64,000 bases of DNA, from assembly GCA_037389465.1 (NCBI GenBank), contig JAZARR010000153.1, positions 3,581,001 to 3,645,000 of the forward strand, written 5' to 3'. The position numbers and the translations under genes were made by a program. This document shows, one piece after another, positions 1-14,110 of the stretch. The notes beneath the pieces are model-generated. The model was not told where the DNA came from. It searched no databases and saw only the letters and a list, made by a program, of their open reading frames with translations. Source of the stretch: Baylisascaris procyonis (taxonomy: Eukaryota; Nematoda; Chromadorea; Rhabditida; Ascarididae). Position 1 is the first letter of the stretch. The number at the start of each line of letters is the position of its first letter.

Positions 1-198
1 CAATACCTTTGCCTGTTGTTCAAGTGCTGTAATGCGCTGTGCAGTTTTTTTTGAACAAATTAAGTAAAAATGTAATAAAAATATCCTTTAAAGCATCGTA
101 AGGGTCTTGTTTCTCACATCTTGCAAATAACGTTTGATAAGTAGTGATGCGATTTGTTCATTGCTAATTGCTGGAGAATTCTTGTTCTAACGATTCAG
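1..198. other. intron/5' flank of the transporter gene
   Basis: No convincing exon is visible here. The first transporter exon that can be read opens at 199, after an acceptor-like TCTAACGATTCAG. The missing N-terminal exon or exons, which should hold the first membrane segment, must lie upstream of the window or be too short to recognise here. Confidence 0.5.
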
Positions 199-3100
199 CT
201 GGATCCCAATGCGAATATCGATTTTTTTGGATGGGTAATTGCCATATTCTCGGCTGGTCAAACTGCTGCGTCCTTCGTATTCGGCATATGGAATCAAAAG
301 GCTAAATCTACGAAATATCCGGCTTCATGCGGTATGATTCTAATGGTCGCAGGAAATCTCATGTACGCAATTCTGCCGATACTTCAGTCTAGGCAGAAGT
401 GGATTATGCTCGCTGCACGACTTGTTGTAGGCTTCGGCACAGGTTCGTCTAATTAATTCGGGTATCATTCCATTCTGCCGATGGGAAGAATGATTGAATC
501 AATCCCCGGCTGGCGTAGAATTCCTTTTCTATGAGGTTTTACTGGGAAAATTAGATTACAGTTTTGTGGGCACATACGCTTTGTAACAACTAATGTGATG
601 GGCTGAAATTTATTTGAGGGCGACCTTGTTAATCAACTGCAATATGAACTTTCAACAGAGGGGGTTTTATTATTCGTCTGCTTAACCGCCAGTCTTGAGA
701 CGTCGACCGATGCAGAAGTGTTCTACAATCAAAATTTCCAAACTCTGGACGAGAAACTTGAATTCACATGAACGCTTTCTTCTAGACTTGAAGTGCATCA
801 TGAGTAACCTCGCAAAGACTTTGTGGTGGGCATTGAAATCCTTCAGAATCACGAAGAAAGCACTGGCAGACTGAAGCCTCTGCAACGTTGACCAATCAAG
901 GCGATGAGAAGCAAATAAAGAGGTAGAACAACTGCACAAAAATAAAAATCAGCAACTGAAGTTTCCTGGTTTGATGCTGTAAAATCTCCAATGTTCCACC
1001 TTCTCCTGTTGCTCAGCGATCCAGCGATCGAACAACTAAATGTTTTGTCAAAAGTATTCATTTAATGCGAGGCTAAAGATTTAGCTTGAATGTGGAGGCT
1101 GAAAATTCTGAATTAAGCGTTCGTCATATTTTTCTCAGAACATACATATGCGCTTTTAGAGCACTTTTCTTGTAGGGGAAAATTTGATGTTTGACTAATC
1201 GAATGTGTTTGGTCGACCTGTGCACTTCAAATTGATCCACTGAGCGAAGGGCCCACAGAGGAGATGTGACCACCGCGTAGAGTATTCAAATTGTTCCAAC
1301 CCAATCTTTAAAACACTACTATTGGTAGCATCATAAGGCATTGCTGCATCCCAGCATGCAGGTTGGGATGCAGCAATTCAGTAATTCATGCCATTTGTCC
1401 TGTGTTCTGAATTCGGATTTCACGGAATAAAGGTACCACATATTCCGCATTCTTTGGGTTTGTAGCTTTTAGCGGTCCATTTACAAACAACAAGGAGAAT
1501 TAAAGCAGATGCACATTGCAGCGGCATACAGAAACACTAAGCACTCTTCAAGGGGTCAAGATAGGCCAAATAAGATGGTGATGTGGTATTGCTACTGCTT
1601 AGAAAGGCTGATGACTGTCACCAGGACAGCTGTATGGTTTGTTTTTTACTTCTCTTACCTATGTGATAAAGTGATGAAAATTTTAGGTAATCTCAGTGTA
1701 CTTCGTTCATACGTTGCAGTCGGCTGTGCACAAAAGGACAGAGTAAAAGCGGTATCACTCGGTATCGGAATGTTTGTCCTCGGTCTATCTATTGGACCTG
1801 CTATTATGGTATAATAAGCTGTTGAACGTTGTTTAATATGCTAAAGGCAATTTGATGCTCTTTTGATATTTCCAGCGTTTGATTTTTTTTCTATTTTCTT
1901 GCACTCATGCACTTTCTCTGGACTGGCGGATAACTTGACAATCCATTTTAAGCACTCATTGCTTTTAACTGATAACCTAGCTCTAATACATACGCGCTTA
2001 TCACATATTGATGCTTTCAGTAAGTGGACTTCTCGTTTCAAACCTTGCAATAAGTCAAAACCCCATTTGGTCTTCCTCGTATGAATAAGATATAGTTGCT
2101 ATTGATCGTTATTTTCACTTGGAATTCCGCTGGTTTCCTTTTTTTCTAGTGTCTCATATTGTGCGCTATGCAAACGGGCTGCTTAATGATCGAAGGTGCA
2201 GTGGCAAACCATAGTTATAGGTGCTCTGAAGCTCTTTTTTGCTCACAGTGAGCACTTGAGTTTAGATGTAAACAGTTTGGTTTCGAAGTATTTCACCAAT
2301 CCTTCTGCGGATTTTTCTTCCACACGCTTTGCTGGTAATTTCGCCAATTAAAGCTGAGCTTTTAGGTAGTTTTCACACCACTTGGCCCAAATGGCTTTCG
2401 TATCGGTTCATTTCCTGTGACGATGTATAATTTGCCAGCTATTGTCATGGTTATTATTATCGTAGTTTGTCTGATTCTTTTGTTCACATGTTTCCAAGAG
2501 GAGTACGCTGGAGTTATCAACAATAAAAAAGGTGATATTTTTGAGTCGAATTTTTCTCTCATCGATTCAGCAGGAATCTAAATAAAAATTCTTTGCCTGA
2601 AATTTTCAACGGTCATGCGTACCAAGAAGTTTGCTCAAATCTCTTTGAGAAGGTTCTCATATGGAAACTATGATTAGCATTTCCATTGCACCCAAAAATT
2701 TTTATCCAAATATTTTAGGTGCCTCGTCCGAAGTCGTTGTTCCAAAGTTTGATAAGATTCCGGCAGTAATTTGTATCGCCGTTTGGTTTGCATTACAATG
2801 CGTCGCAACAAACTCCGAAGTGTAAGTGATCATCAGTAAGCGCAGACAACAAAAAAATTTATTTTTAATCTTTCTCTTAATGGAAAAAAGCACGACATAT
2901 CTATTCATTTTTGCAAATTGAGTATTTAAATTTCTGGCGAATATAGTTGAAATATTTGTAGCGAAGAAATTTGTGATATATTATTGCGGTAGTGATTTCA
3001 AATGCGTATTTTCTTACATTTTTGAATCTTCTTATAGTTTTGTTCTCCTTAATCTTCTACTCAACGTCAATGGAAGAAAGGGAATAGTGGTTTTTTTTCT

Positions 3101-3432
3101 TTCAGTAGTTTCTTTCTTTGTACCCGTGTTGAAAGGCAAATGTGCGGATCTTCATTGGCGAATTGGTCAACGGATTTGTTTTTTTTTTTGTTTCTAAATT
3201 AGCTAAGGCTTTGCTGCAGTAATAGCTGCATTGTTCATTCATTTAACGCAACGGTTCAAGCTGTGTTTCAGAAAAACCAATCAAAGGAGCAATTTTATTG
3301 TCTGCCTTCTGCAGTTTTGCAGGTGCATGTTCTTGACTACTTTCGCTTTCAACATAACTTGACTATCGTTTCGATAATTAGCGCAAAATAGTACATGCGT
3401 GCATCTTATGCCGAAAAGACACTTCGATATAC

Positions 3433-3482
<50 letters not shown>

Positions 3483-6400
3483 TTCTTACGTGGTTTTTCC
3501 TTTGAAGGTTGATGACACCGCTCACTATGGCATTGTACAACTGGACGAATCAAGAGGCGATATTTTGGAATGGCATTATCATTGCTGCTTCCAATGTGAT
3601 CAGTTTCACGTTGTATTTACTGATAGCTCTCACAAATATCGGCAAAATGTACGCATAGCATAGCGTTATCGATATCATGTTTAGTTCCAAGTAGAATATC
3701 TCCCTCCATCCACTTATCCTCAGCATAGCGCTGCTTAAATTGCCAAAATGCTTCCTCCAGTGGAATTATTTAATTTCAGTGGGCTTCAGTCAAAATATAA
3801 GCCTGCTTCTGATCGCATGAAATCAATGATGATGCTATTGTCTAAAATTGTTTTTATGTTGCTTTCTCCTGCAAAGAGAATAGAAATAACAATGAGGTAG
3901 GTGAACAAATATGAGCCGTTTGTCTGCTCCAAAACTGTCCTTGCCGATAGCATCACGGTAATTTAGACAGCCGCTTACAGACACCAATGTAGGAATGAGG
4001 TTTTCGAGGCGCATCAGTCCTTCCATTGATACGTTTCGAGGCGACAGGAAAACCTTTGTGATCATTTTTTGTGGCGATCATCCATGCGCTCAGCATGCAG
4101 GGCTGAGAACTGATGCTGATGTTCCCGCTTCACCATATCGTTGACGGGAGGGGCTTATACGTTGGTTATGAGATGTGACGGGCGCCTTGCACTGCATCAC
4201 GCATGATTTTACGAAACTTTCTTCCTCAAAGGCATCAAGAAGCACCTTTCAAATTTGGTTAATCAATTCCATCTGCATACATCGGCGATCAATGACCACT
4301 GTCTCGTTGTATATTTTCAGTGATAAACGAAAAATGATTCTGGGCGGATTGACTGGATTTTCTATCTATCATCTTGTTAACATCCCTTGGCCCTTCTATA
4401 GCGGTCCACTCGACTATATCAAAACAGGTTTTTTTCTCAGAATCTAATTTGAAATTTTTTCTTTATTATCTGTTTATTCATATATTCATTTATTTATTTC
4501 AATCAATACAGCATTCATTACGAATAAATGTCTCTTCATATCGCTTCCACCTGCCCTGACCCAATGCCGCTCTGATCCACTTGGCTCCAGCGGTCTTTAG
4601 GTCGGCCTCTACTTCTTACAGGTCGGTTGCGTCAAATTAGGGTTTACGCTCGTCTCCCGCTCATCGGATGCTGACGACTTCAGTATTTAATCTTCTAATA
4701 AAGCAGCAAAATTCAGAGGCATTCACTCATATAATTTTTCTCGTCGATTCTTTATTATAATGGACGACGACAAATGTACACACTGATGTGAAATCATGAA
4801 CGCCTGGTGAGAGAGCGTGGAGCTCGCATCTTGATGAGGCCGGTGGTATGGATTCATTGCGACAATATTTCATCCAACAAATTTAACTTGTGTAATCTTT
4901 GTGCGAAATAGCCCTCATGGCATTCTATCTATAAGCGCGTATATGTACATGTATGCACGCAATGTTTCAACGGCCGTCCGTCCAACCGTTTGCCCTTCAA
5001 CCTAGGTGTCTCTTATGTGCATTTTCACTAGCCAACGACCCAAGCTAAAAAGGCGGAATTGAGCGCACCTGATCTATACTTAGCTGTCATTTATGCTGAC
5101 AGCGTTTGTACCTCATGAGAGATGGCTGAATGGAATAGAACTTCTGATAGATCAGTTTAGAGTGCAGCATTAGAATTTTTCGTCCTTTCACTCCCTGTGA
5201 GAGTGTTGTAGGTGCAAGTACCATAATAGGAGGCATTCAGCGTAGACACAGCCTCATACCTAGTCGCAAAATCTTTGGTGATTGTGAGAAGGAGCCGCGT
5301 TTCTTCCGCCTGCGGTTTGATTGCATTTGATCGTATTCTCCATTACTGATGCATTGAGGCGGTTTGCAAGTGAATCTTGCTCGAAATAGAAGTTCACAAG
5401 ATATATTCTTAGACACGGATTTGCGCAGCTCATCGTCATATAGGAAAACGCTTGAACGATGGAGTATTTAACGAGCGATACGAACTGCTTGAAAGCGTCA
5501 GCTCGAGCAGTAGCGAGCTTTTCAGACCCTGTGCGAGTATCGCTCAGCAGAATTGACTTTGACCGCCAGGTTGAGCATAGAAGCGCATGTCGAAGTCATT
5601 GCCACCTACAGTAATATTTGTACACTTCCGTTTCGATTTTGTCGGGAGTTATTCTTCGTCCGTGGAGCAAAAAAACTTCCGCTGTTCTTGACGAAGGTTT
5701 GAGAAATGTTTCCGGAGTTTTTAACTGCTGCGTTGTAGTACCGGAAGCTTTCGTTTTGTAGATGTCAATTCAACCGTCGAAGATATGGCCAACTTAGGAG
5801 GTTGCTCTCACTCATACGAATGGTGTAATCACACAACACGCGTGCCATTTCCGGTTTTTCTCGTCAGCTCAACAGTTTTTCTCGGAGTTTCTTATCCATT
5901 TGTTGGTTCGCCGAGTGGAACACTGTTTGCAGAGATTCTCGGTCCAAGAAGTCAGGTGAAGTCACTTTTCTTGCAAGTTAGCTATGGTTCGTTGAGGAAC
6001 AGTGAATTGCATTTTCGTCGCCTTTCCAGGAAGTTGTGCTGTTGCAACGTATTTTGCTACCTAAAACAAGCGCAAAACTTTTGAGAGGAAATGACGCGAT
6101 ATGTGCTTTTGTAATTACGTCTAATACTGCACGAATTTGATCAACTGCCGGAAATCAACCTTTTCAAAAGCTGAAGCGTTTCCAAAACTTGCGCATTTTA
6201 CCAAAAATTCGGGAGCAATTTGTTCAATAAGCTGCCCACAAACCTTAAAAACGTTTCGTGAATTTTGGCGTATTATACATTATCATAAGTTTAAAAATAA
6301 TTCCTTTCTTTTCTATCTTCCATTCATCACTGTCCTAGAAATTTTGCTAATGAATAACGCCTGAGCTTTTCGATTACTGTCATGCTACCGCATTGATCTT

Positions 6401-9142
6401 TCCCCATGTAGTAGACGATGAATAGTGGTTGCCTGCGATCTCTCATACAGTTCATGCTTCAGAGATGCTTGTATGTCCTCATTAAGTTAAATGATTTCAA
6501 AAGGCAAAAGATTTTACAAAATTCCGATATCACTCATTCAGAATGAAGTTCTGTTCGCAGTGTCCTTCCAACTACGCTGTGACGGGCAGCCTGATTGGTG
6601 GGTGCATATTATTTGGGTGGGAAATGATCACCTGCGTAGTGGGACGGTACGCAAGTTCATGCAATTTTACATCTGCTCATATTCATGACGGCAGCAGCTG
6701 ATGCCAAGAATGGACTGGAATAATCTTTTCGGCCAAATTTGTCAGTCTGCAGGAAAGCGGATATTTTTGTGGAAGACATGCATCATCGGTCAGCTTGGTT
6801 GAAATGTGGATCGTTAATTGGGGATTACTTGTTATTTGTTAGCGGATTATTAAACTTCTGATTTAATTAATATGGTTGCTACCGTACATGTCGTGCCAGG
6901 TCTTTCGCATCGTTTGCAGTTCATCTAGTCCTGCCACTTGGTAAACTGCGTCCAAGTGGACGAAAATGCCACCATGTCGCCCACAGAATGCACAACAATT
7001 TTAGCTCAGCTTTTTTTGAGCGTGCTTGATCAGGTCGAAATTTGATATAAGGGTTACCCTCTGATGAAGATTGCTTCTTTGAATGCTCGGTGTCCTCGGA
7101 TGCCTCGAGTTTTCAGATCGAGACCGGTGGGGTCAATATCATTTTAGAGCTTATGGGCGCATGGACGCGCCACCAGAGGTGTAGACCATGAAGATCGGGT
7201 ACCTCACTGAACCCGAGCAGCTCTTGGACTGCACGTATGTACACAAAGAGATGTGCATATATAATCTCAACCAAACACGTGAGGCTAGTATGGTTTGCAA
7301 GTGCCAGTTTCCATAGCGCTTAAGCGAATTCTATATTATTTCTATCGAACTGCCGCAAAAGCCCATTTCAGTCCCTTCTGTCAATTGCAGCCAGTTCTCC
7401 GCACAATTGTTTTGAACCTATTTATTAGTCCCTACTGCAGCAGAAACGCAGTACATCTCAATGGATACACTCTTTCTAAATGTTTGCTTGCAACAGTTGA
7501 TGCCGACGCACTTCAAGAAACGACCATCATTAGAATTAAAGACCTGGACTTTATAGGAAGTCATTCTTAATTTTCCGTCATTGGAATGGAGTGCTTTTAT
7601 GCTTTAGAATTTCTGTACTTTCATACGAATATGGCTTTTAATGATATATTTGTGTTACCTTTTTGTGCTCTCTGTTCTTCTCCACTCAGAACTTCATGCT
7701 GTCAAAAGCATTGTAAGCAGAGAGCGTACGCAAGCTTTCCTTAGAATGTGCATATTTCTTGTGCATGAGTAAATAAAAAGTGTTTTCAAGACTTTTATTG
7801 TGATATAAGTGGTGAGTGGAGTTGAATAGTGGAACAAGTGAGGACTTTCGACTTGGCAGAGTTGCTGCTCACGAACGAACGTTTATCATGAGTTTATGAT
7901 CGCCACGTCACACTCAAATATAGATTGAGAAATGCAATTTACCCGATTGAATTTAGTGATGAATAGAAATAAGAAAGCGTTATGCAATGTTATAATTAGT
8001 CTAAGCTCCTGGAAGCTTCAGTGAAAAGCAACTACTCTCTTCTTTATGCTAAAAGATTAACGCCTTGAGAATGGATTTTCTCAGCGAAAATACAGGTGAT
8101 ACCGAGAATCATATTAACGATGTCATTTCATGCCTGCAATACTCGAGTATACGTTTGAAGTTGCGAGTAAAGGTGATATGCTAATTTCAGGGATTTATGC
8201 AAGGGGTATTCGCATTTGTCGGCGGTATTGGTAGATTCAGCGGACCGATCATTGCCACGTAGGTGTCGTTCTATTCTTTCTCATCCGATTATATGTATTG
8301 TAGTGACGTGAAAGACATTACCTGTGGGATTAAGAACCGCTACCGAGGTGATAATGCAACTGGAAAGAGTTCTGCTTGTTGGCATTTTATCGAAGTGAAG
8401 TAGCTGTATAGAATCCTGCAACGAAAATGCATGTAATGCCTTGACTTTATAATGAAAAGCTTTGCAATTGAACTGAAATGAACATCCGATTCCTAAATCA
8501 TTCTCTGCTTAAAAGCCTTTCAGCCTTTCAGGTTTTTTCACACTTTTTCCGCTTCACATATAGCTGAACTTTTCCAAGTGTTTAGCAGTCTCTGGGTAGC
8601 AGTTAGGATTGCTTACGAGATCTGTTCCTAGGCAACTGCAGATTTATTTACGGCGATCTCCTTGCATGCTATAATACGAAAGACCCACTGCTCCCCTACC
8701 CCCCCCCCCCATGCGCACAGAGGCATTTTCGAGGTCAGGGAATGATGGCAGTTGCTTTAAAAAAACCAAGAAATTTCAAGGGTCACGATAGCATTTACAT
8801 CGGCGGATGTTCTCCATTCTCGCTGGAGATCTTTTTTGTAAGTACTTCGCCCTCTTACATGGCGTAGTCTTTTCAAGAAAACTGGTCCTGAAGTTGATAT
8901 CGCAGAACTTCGGCAGCCTCCCATGCATGGCGACGAGATATTTCAACATTCATTCTTATGAGTTTTTCAGTGCCCTTTTCGAACAGAGTGGCTACTTGTG
9001 GCCGATGCTGCTGCTATTGATTATCCTGATCGTTTGTATATCAGCAGTTTTGATTTACCGCAAACGGCTTATCCCACTTCAGTTAATACCGCCTCTTGGT
9101 GTGGCAACACCATATAAACGAGGAGTATTTTATCGTCTTTGA
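199..9142 (+). CDS. MFS transporter, MFSD8/CLN7-like (5' partial, nine exons)
   Basis: Predicted multi-pass transporter of the major facilitator superfamily, closest in layout to MFSD8/CLN7, a lysosomal membrane protein. Exons: 199-442, 1687-1808, 2366-2531, 2719-2821, 3508-3648, 4321-4427, 5762-5955, 8191-8258 and 8971-9142. All have GT donors and AG acceptors, and every codon split across a junction rejoins in frame, giving 438 residues plus a TGA stop. Family-like strings are LDPNANIDFFGWVIA in exon 1, GNLSVLRSYVAVG in exon 2, TPLTMALYNW in exon 5, ILGPRSQ at the end of exon 7 and GGIGRFSGP in exon 8. The last exon holds the final hydrophobic helix (LLLLIILIVCISAVLIY) and a basic cytoplasmic tail. 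The N-terminal segment is missing, consistent with a gene cut by the window edge. The exon 1 donor (GTTCGT) is weak. The longest intron, 5956-8190, contains nothing I recognise. Family assignment is firm; orthology to CLN7 rather than another MFSD member is inferred. Confidence 0.85.
3434..3480. repeat. (TA)n microsatellite
   Basis: Uninterrupted TA dinucleotide run of about 47 bases, in the transporter intron just before the exon at 3508. The Tyr/Ile-repeat reading frames that cross it are artefacts. Confidence 0.95.
8699..8710. repeat. poly-C run
   Basis: Twelve consecutive C residues in the last transporter intron. Length is likely polymorphic or prone to sequencing error. Confidence 0.9.
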
Positions 9143-11649
9143 TTAGAGGTATGCAAAGCTTTGCGTAATTATTTGGTTCTTGAAATAATAAGTTGCGAAG
9201 TTCGAAGCAACAGTTTCTCACAGTTTAGCGCCTTTGGAAGGCCATTTTTATAACAAGATCGAACTAATGTTGCGTCCCCAAGATACCGTCATTTTCCCGA
9301 CACACCGTCATTAAGTTGCCCTCGAAGGCAGTGACACCTTCATTCTATGGGATTTAAAGTGCTTAGGTGCGTAGAACGTCAACAGTACAAAGCATAGCAG
9401 ATAACGGTGGGCTCTATGCTACATCATTTGCACTTTGACATGTTTCCATCAACTAGAGCTTTTCGATAGTCATGGAAATACTCATTTTCCTGCGTTCTAG
9501 CACATCTGATTGGTCAAGGCAAATCCATATCAGAGACCGCAAAAATATCGCAATCTTTCGCTCATCTTGCATAAACTTGCGAGACTACTGTAAACGTTAT
9601 TTTCTGTGCACTCTTCATGAAAACATCATTTCTTTTGGACAGATTTTATAAATGATAAGGCGCAAAACCACAGCAAAAAATGTAGGCAGTAAGGGAACAA
9701 GGACATTTTCATTTAGGCTATTGTGACCGCTAATATTTCGCAGGTCGATTTTTTTCAGTCATCGATTGAACGTTTTTCAAGATCTCCTTTGATTGCACTG
9801 TGCAATTTAATTCAGCTGAAAGCTTAGAGGTATCTAAATCATTGGTGTTCTTCTCGTGCTCATGCTGAGATGGCCTTATTTGCAGGTCGCATTTTCAGTC
9901 TTTCAACGCAGCGTCGGAAACTTCTATCCGGAAGTGCACGTCATTTGCAATTAAAGGGTGCACTCGTATGGAGCAAAATAAGACCAGTTCGAATGTTTTA
10001 TGAGTGTCTACCTCACATAACCTTCAGTTCCGCTGGGTAACGTATTGCTCAACAATGTATAGCTAGTAATGAATGGAAGGGTTGCCACGAATATCATACA
10101 AGAATAAATGCGCTCGACACACAAGCGCTGGATTGGTGATTTGAGTGCGTCGATGCAAGCTAACACTTCAATATCCTCAGAAACAGCACATCCAGGAATG
10201 ACCACAACGAACTTCGACATAGAAATCTGTGCACGGCTGAGTGACATAATAACATTAGTCATTTCTTAGCTTCGTCACAGTTTTCTTTCCGGCATTTAGA
10301 GAAGTTGGCGTCTGGTTGGCTGCTGAGGACGAAATGCGGCAGCGTTGGTCATGCTTTCCGTATTCAAAGAGTATGAAGGTAACTGTAATCGAGACCGCGT
10401 CCCCGCATATATTACGCCTATTATATGCACCTATTAAAATCTCTGAGCAGCTGGATGTTAACGCCACTCCTAATGGAACACTTCATATGAACCTAGACAG
10501 CGATTGTGAAAACCGTCAAATAAAGATTTTTTTGGAACGTTAGCGATTCTGAAATGTGCCACACAGTTGAGAGATTGTTTGTAATTTGAGAATGTTTTTA
10601 TTCGTCCGTCTCATCTGAAGCATCTCAGTGACAGTTGCAAAAGTTAAGAAAACGATCGAAAAAGCTAAATTTTCAAAAAAAGAAGCTCACGTGCCATCCT
10701 GTTGATTCGTCCAAGCTACTGAAGCAAGGATGGTTGGATCAGGAAGCGAGTGTTATTCACCCGGGAGAAGGGATTTCATAGTTCTGTCGCATTAGCCACT
10801 CTAGTATTGAAACCTCAGTGGGACGTATGGCAGAGAAATGAGTTTGTCATCAAAACAAAACATTCACTTCAAATATATCTACTTCTTTGGTTGATCGGAT
10901 GGCCTTTGCAAGAAGCAAACCTAGACGATCTCCGAAATAGGTTTCGCTAGCCCCTGTGCAGCCGGATGTTATCGGGGTAACGGAAACTTGGGTGTCGGCT
11001 TCAACACTTGGTTCGCTGCTCTGAGCAAGCGGGCGCTATTAAATGTTCCGCTTTTGGCCACGAACCCATATGAAGATATAGGGCGCAATATATAGGGCGC
11101 AATGGCCGTGACTTTGAATGAGTATAAACGCCGTTGAGATTGCACACATGCCCAATTGCCACCATGTCAGCAATTAGCCCATTGTGTTCTATCTGGAATA
11201 TGTAGGAGAGCAGGAAGCACGAGCAGAGGGGGAAAGGGGAGAGGACGGTGGGAAAGGGCGCCTGGTGGTGAGAGTTCGTGCGAAAATTACCTCCTACTTC
11301 GTTATTTTTTCCGCTGTAATGGGAAATATGCCGAAAAAATGGACGTGTGAAAAGAAACCTCTTCGCTGCTTCCTTTCTGAAAATGTCATCTTTTGCTCCT
11401 ACAGATTGACAGCATTTCCTGTTGGAACGTCTTTCTTAACAATTAACTATCCAAAGTGATCGAACCGTCTCCTAGAAAAGGCATTGATGAAACATGAATT
11501 GCTTTCAGCGTCTGCAACTTGAAATCTTTCTCCTTAATACTGAGGTACTGCCATAAGATTTTGTTTCGCGGTTTTATTCATAATGTAACATCTTTTCGGG
11601 TCATAAAGCCATACAGCGTATAACACTGCGCGGAATGCATTGGTAGAAG
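9143..11649. other. intergenic, no supported gene
   Basis: Lies between the transporter stop and the left edge of the duplication. Two adjoining minus-strand frames at 10467-10008 contain hydrophobic stretches (for example FVATLPFITSYTLL) but show no start, splice or homology support. A locally GC-richer patch at about 10945-11110 and a G/A-rich patch at 11210-11280 are the only compositional features. No polyadenylation signal is obvious right after 9142. Confidence 0.5.
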
Positions 11650-12169
11650 TTGCTTCTTGCATCACGCACGTAAACAACTGTCGCTCAAGAATCTTCGAAT
11701 ATTTCAAGCTGAGAGCGCCACCGTAGAATATGATAATAATTTTTCTGAAAAACTTTTTTGAAAATACTGCTGATTTTGGTGCTATCGTTGATTTCAAGAC
11801 AGCGTCTCTTCAACTTGTGCAGTTCAGCCAATTCAAGCCTTCTGTTCTCCCTTCGCTAGAAAGAAAAAAGAACAACAGGAGTGAAGAGAAGATTCAGCCG
11901 TTGAGGATTTATCTAATTGATTATGCTTATGAGTTCGCATGAGATTCTGCGCCAACATGATCGCTGGAACGCACCAGATAGGCATTTCAAAGCTAAAAAT
12001 GATGATTGCGCAATACTGTGTGACAGCAAAAAAAAATAAAAAATTGGCATATTACCCACTTACATGGACGTTCCAAATCGCACTTGCATTTCAAATGGGT
12101 TTACGATGGGCTTTTTATCCACCAACATTTCTACCAAATCTGCTCCCGTGGCAGCTCAATAAAGGAAGT

Positions 12170-13225
12170 CTCAAAAGCGTGAAAACTTTGACAACAAATC
12201 CAATGACAGAGGCTTGCAGCAGTTACCACGCCTGCAATTGTTCCTCTCCAAACAAGTAAACGTTGACTGGATGAACGCATATCGCAAGCATATCGCATAT
12301 GTAGTAATTAGGCACAAGATATAGAGCTACAGTAGGGAAGTCACTCATCATCAACAGTAACATAGGACATTTTCGTATATGGTAGAAATACAGCTGATGA
12401 AAACTTATTCCATTTTCGAACAAATTTTGCAGGTGATGTAACGTCAAAAGCATCATTCCATATATATTTCAATGAACATCATTCAAGCGCTGCGTTATGC
12501 TAACTAAGTAGTTGCAGTGTTCGGTTTATAGAATGTCGATCACTGTTTCAGAGACCAATTGGCACAAAGAACCATGTCCTAGGAATGCTGGTGCTGTTGA
12601 ACCATCTCAGCAAACTGCAACTGAGGTAGTGAATGCATGGAGTAGTCATAATTCCCATCAATGCCATCAATGGGCTTTCTTACATGAAACAATTTCGAAG
12701 AGTTTTTTTAGCCTAGAATGTAGGTCCAACATCATGCTTGAGGTTGTGCTTGCTGACATAAATTTTCCGCTTGTCGATGTGGCTGCGATTAAGAAAGACC
12801 GCGAAACGTCCATTTTACGGCAGTGATGTCCTTCCAAAACATACTTCAATGATTACTAATAACAACCACACCGATGATTACTGCGACGATAGCGACAATG
12901 AGGTCCCCAAATGAACATCGGTACCAGCTGCATAAGCAAAAACGACTGCTAATACAGTGACATAATTAGTAGCAACCGCTATGGCACCAACAGCGATGAT
13001 CTGAAACATGCATTGGGAGAACATTTGCATTATTAGTAAATAAAAGATTCGACATATGTAACTGATATTTGCAACTGATTGTATTTGGTCGCTATTAGAG
13101 TGATTTCTGGAACGCAGAAGAGCATCATGTGGGAATCGTGTCAGATTTTATGTGTGAAAGAATAAACGATTCACAGGTATTGAAATGCCCAGCATTAGAG
13201 AGTTCGAGTATACCAGATTCCCAGC
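12170..13225. other. copy-A-specific insertion of about 1 kb
   Basis: The two duplicates align up to about 12165 (B about 34205) and again from about 13225 (B about 34235), leaving about 1 kb in A that B lacks. It could be an insertion in A or a deletion in B. No terminal inverted repeats or target-site duplication were found by eye. The segment contains the membrane-segment-like frame at 12878-13000. Confidence 0.6.
12878..13000 (-). other. possible exon or relic encoding a membrane segment
   Basis: Read on the minus strand, a good acceptor (CATGTTTCAG) is followed by a 40-codon open frame starting IIAVGAIAVATNYVTV and continuing LAVVFAYAAG, a strong transmembrane-like stretch. A second hydrophobic string, LIVAIVAVIIGVVVI, follows in a shifted frame, which suggests a frameshifted relic or a missed splice. 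No neighbouring exon was found. Family unknown. Confidence 0.25.
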
Positions 13226-13569
13226 ATATTTTTCGATCAAAAAGTTTTCTGGGCTTCTCGAAAAACCAAAGGTCCATCGCAAGTGATTGCAGAGAGATGT
13301 TCTGACAGGGTTCACGTCTTTCTAACAGAAAACGAACTAAGAGATCATGTTTCGAGCATAACGCAGCGAGGGAGAGCGAAATATTAGGTCAATGAAGACT
13401 GTCGATGATAGGATATCATAAAGTTGACGAAGTACTTCAGACCACTTCGTATTTTCCAAATTCAAATCTCTTCATATCAAATCAAAGTAGCATAATGTAG
13501 ACCAGCGCATATATGCTGGGAACTTCCAAATAACATTGTGACTTAGGGTTATCTGTTAATTTTGGGGGA

Positions 13570-14110
13570 AGCCGTTCGGTCATGCGCGCATTACATTTAC
13601 GTTCATGATGTGCGAACAATTTAACAATAAACTTGTGAGTCGAACAATGGGCGCTCCGAATTGTGTTGATATGTTCAGTGATGTTAAGTTCCAAGCAAGC
13701 CCTTCGAGGCCGTGCCTTAATGCAAATAAGAGGAATACCAATCGCCCAATCCGGCTTTCTACGCGCACAAAACGGTCATAAAGAATTCCGCACTGAGCCC
13801 TTTGATGGAAATAAGCTGGACAGCTTCACTGGCGAGCATCATGAATAATTCGGGTTGATCATTTCGGATGGAATACAATCCGCCACTTGACATACATATT
13901 GCGGTTAGCAGTCGCTGCAAATTGTGTATCAGAATTACTAAACATTCTGCAAATGCTATTCGAATGTATCCAGAGAATGGAATCAAAATTTCATACACAT
14001 TACTTAATAGGAACACGAAAACAAATTTTTTTCTTTTTTGAAGAACGCTTCAACGATGAACACGGTCATCAGCGCATCGCCACTTATACAAACGGTGACC
14101 GAATTCATTG
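13570..14110 (-). pseudogene. possible 7TM chemoreceptor relic, copy A
   Basis: Minus-strand frames here include hydrophobic and motif-like pieces such as AECLVILIHNLQRLLTAI and a downstream piece ESRIGRLVFLLFALRHG. They recall the intracellular loops and helices of nematode serpentine receptors (Sra/Srab type). The pieces lie in different frames and the first ends at a stop. The paralogous stretch at 35110-35620 keeps the same pieces with different lesions. Both copies are best read as decayed. The receptor assignment is an impression from motifs, not a proven homology. Confidence 0.28.

Noticed and set aside
10008..10467. Two adjoining minus-strand frames with hydrophobic stretches
   Set aside because: Considered as chemoreceptor exons, but no convincing splice sites, motif order or paralogous support was found.
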